Below are positions 62,837-64,000 of a stretch of 64,000 nt of DNA, one piece after another; within the stretch, counting starts at the first letter, position 1; the number at the start of each line of letters is the position of its first letter. This DNA is from Blastomonas sp. (GTDB taxonomy: Bacteria > Pseudomonadota > Alphaproteobacteria > Sphingomonadales > Sphingomonadaceae). The notes below the pieces were generated by a model. The model did no database searches. It worked only from the letters and a program-made list of their open reading frames with translations, and had not been told where the DNA came from. The position numbers were made by a program, and so were the translations under genes. The DNA lies in contig NZ_JAUCZC010000016.1 of assembly GCF_030373265.1 (NCBI RefSeq), positions 1 through 64,000 of the forward strand. The letters are read 5' to 3'.

Positions 62837-63199
62837 ATGCCCAGCCAGATCGCGCCCACCGTCCTGCTGCTCGCCATATCCAACATCTTCATGACCACCG
62901 CCTGGTACTGGCACCTGAAAGGTGGACCAGAGGCTGCGGCGGCCCGGCCGATTTTCTGGGTGATCGCGATCAGCTGGGGAATCGCGCTGGTCGAATATTG
63001 CTTTGCCGTGCCCGCCAACCGCATTGGCTTTGCCCATGGCTGGACTCCGGGCCAGCTCAAGATCGTGCAGGAGGCGCTGGCACTGACCGTGTTCGGCGTG
63101 TTCATGGTGGCGGTTCTGGGCGAGGCACTGCACTGGCGGCATTTTGCCGCGTTCGCCTGCATCATGGCCGGGGTGGGTTTCCTGTTTGTTGGGAAATAA
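62837..63199 (+). CDS. DMT-superfamily membrane protein (DUF486)
   Basis: 120-aa protein with four membrane helices, the DUF486/DMT family. It begins MPSQIAPTVLLLAISNIFMTTAWYWHL and contains the conserved ISWGIALVEYCFAVPANRIGF and LKIVQEALALTVFGVFMVAVLGE blocks. Small four-helix DMT proteins are related to small multidrug-resistance exporters but no substrate is known for this group. The ATG at 62837 gives the family N-terminus; the track start at 62699 adds unrelated residues. Confidence 0.85.
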   Translation: MPSQIAPTVLLLAISNIFMTTAWYWHLKGGPEAAAARPIFWVIAISWGIALVEYCFAVPANRIGFAHGWTPGQLKIVQEALALTVFGVFMVAVLGEALHWRHFAAFACIMAGVGFLFVGK

Positions 63200-63256
63200 G
63201 CCCTACAGCGCGGACATCGATGCCCGCAATTTGCTAACCTCGCGCGTGGAGTGACC

Positions 63257-64000
63257 ATGACCGACAGCTACAGCCTGACCCTGTCCTGCGCCGATCGACC
63301 CGGCATCGTTGCCGCGGTCGCCGGCTTTCTCGCCGGTCATCACGCCAATATTCTGGAATCGCAGCAGTATAACGACCGGATCGAAGACCGGTTCTTCATG
63401 CGGGTCAGTTTTGAACTGCTCGAGGGAGCCAAGCCGATCGACGATTTCCGCGATGCCTTTGCGCTCGTCGCAGGTTCGCATGGGATGGAGTGGTCGATCC
63501 GCGATACCGCCCAGCCGCGCCGCGTGCTGCTTCTGGTCTCGAAGTTCGACCACTGCCTGAGCGATCTTCTCTACCGCGCGCGCATCGGCGAGCTCAACAT
63601 GGTTGTCACCGGCATCGTCTCCAACCACCCGCGCGAGGCGATCAGCCACACCATGATCGGCGATATTCCCTATCACCATCTGCCGGTCACCGCGGCAACC
63701 AAGCCCGCTCAGGAGGCCTCCATTCGCGCGATCGTCGAGCAGACCGAAGCCGAGCTGGTGGTGCTGGCGCGCTACATGCAGATCCTGTCGGACGAGATGG
63801 CGCAATATCTCTCGGGGCGCTGCATCAACATCCACCACAGCTTTCTGCCCGGGTTCAAGGGCGCCAAGCCCTATCATCAGGCGTGGGATCGGGGCGTGAA
63901 GATCATCGGCGCAACCGCGCATTATGTGACGGGCGATCTCGACGAGGGGCCGATCATCCACCAGGATATCGAAGCCATCAGCCACAGCGACACCCCCGAT
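63257..64000 (+). CDS. purU: Formyltetrahydrofolate deformylase (3' end cut by window)
   Basis: Hydrolyses 10-formyl-tetrahydrofolate to formate and tetrahydrofolate, balancing one-carbon units. 248 codons are visible: an N-terminal ACT domain ([31 protein letters not shown]) and the formyltransferase-like domain with [54 protein letters not shown] and [10 protein letters not shown]. The catalytic Asn-His-Asp set (N, H and D in these last blocks) is present. About 35-40 residues of the expected ~286 lie beyond the right edge. Confidence 0.95.
   Translation, partial: MTDSYSLTLSCADRPGIVAAVAGFLAGHHANILESQQYNDRIEDRFFMRVSFELLEGAKPIDDFRDAFALVAGSHGMEWSIRDTAQPRRVLLLVSKFDHCLSDLLYRARIGELNMVVTGIVSNHPREAISHTMIGDIPYHHLPVTAATKPAQEASIRAIVEQTEAELVVLARYMQILSDEMAQYLSGRCINIHHSFLPGFKGAKPYHQAWDRGVKIIGATAHYVTGDLDEGPIIHQDIEAISHSDTPD

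Overview
This is a GC-rich, densely coded chromosomal segment from an alphaproteobacterium, most likely a member of the Sphingomonadales. The evidence is the MipZ and DivK/DUF3572 cell-cycle genes, a serC leader RNA candidate, an RpoH promoter of the alphaproteobacterial type, a TonB-dependent receptor paired with a beta-helix-like lipoprotein, and several families of GC-rich palindromic intergenic repeats of the kind common in sphingomonads. I see no rRNA, tRNA, CRISPR array, insertion sequence or prophage. I count about 57 protein genes; the last (purU) runs off the right edge. Long ORFs on the opposite strand of genes such as clpB, serA and the M13 peptidase are shadows and were left out.

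Layout. 0-6.9 kb: housekeeping and small envelope genes (tlyA, tspO, ubiK-like, ybjN-like, proC, grpB-like, LOG family, extensin-like, msrQ-like plus a PepSY protein). 7-10 kb: serC-serA behind a leader RNA. 10-16 kb: PilZ, MarR-type regulator, a CitE-like lyase, heat-shock clpB, a DUF2891 lipoprotein. 16.3-20.5 kb: an Anbu (ancestral bacterial proteasome-like) operon with a circularly permuted ATP-grasp, an alpha-E protein, a transglutaminase with a very glutamine-rich tail, and the Anbu peptidase. 20.5-24.8 kb: sorbosone-dehydrogenase-like enzyme, a small acidic protein, HPF, M13 peptidase. 25-39.3 kb: a Tat-exported PhoD-type phosphatase, a small TPR protein, a surface-lipoprotein/TonB-receptor pair, and the front part of a type II secretion operon (gspCDEFGH). 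39.3-49.8 kb: FMN lactate-type dehydrogenase, metallopeptidase, patatin, amidohydrolase, mipZ, panC, S9 peptidase. 49.9-57 kb: a tightly packed minus-strand run (DUF3572, HAD, RidA, GDPD, GNAT), divK, a thiolase and an ABC-F ATPase. 57-64 kb: EF-hand protein, OmpR/EnvZ-type pair, hemB, gamma carbonic anhydrase, PAS protein, DMT protein, purU.

The most interesting reading is of 26.7-32.3 kb. Three separate intergenic regions, upstream of phoD, upstream of the lipoprotein/TonB-receptor pair, and upstream of gspC, each carry TGTCA-like units repeated at exact 11-bp spacing, which is the architecture of PhoB binding sites. This suggests a phosphate-starvation module in which a Tat-exported phosphatase, a type II secretion system, a surface lipoprotein and an outer-membrane transporter are induced together. 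Two RNA-level features add to it: nested hairpins that could hide the TonB-receptor ribosome binding site, and a palindromic repeat element that supplies the translation start region of gspH.
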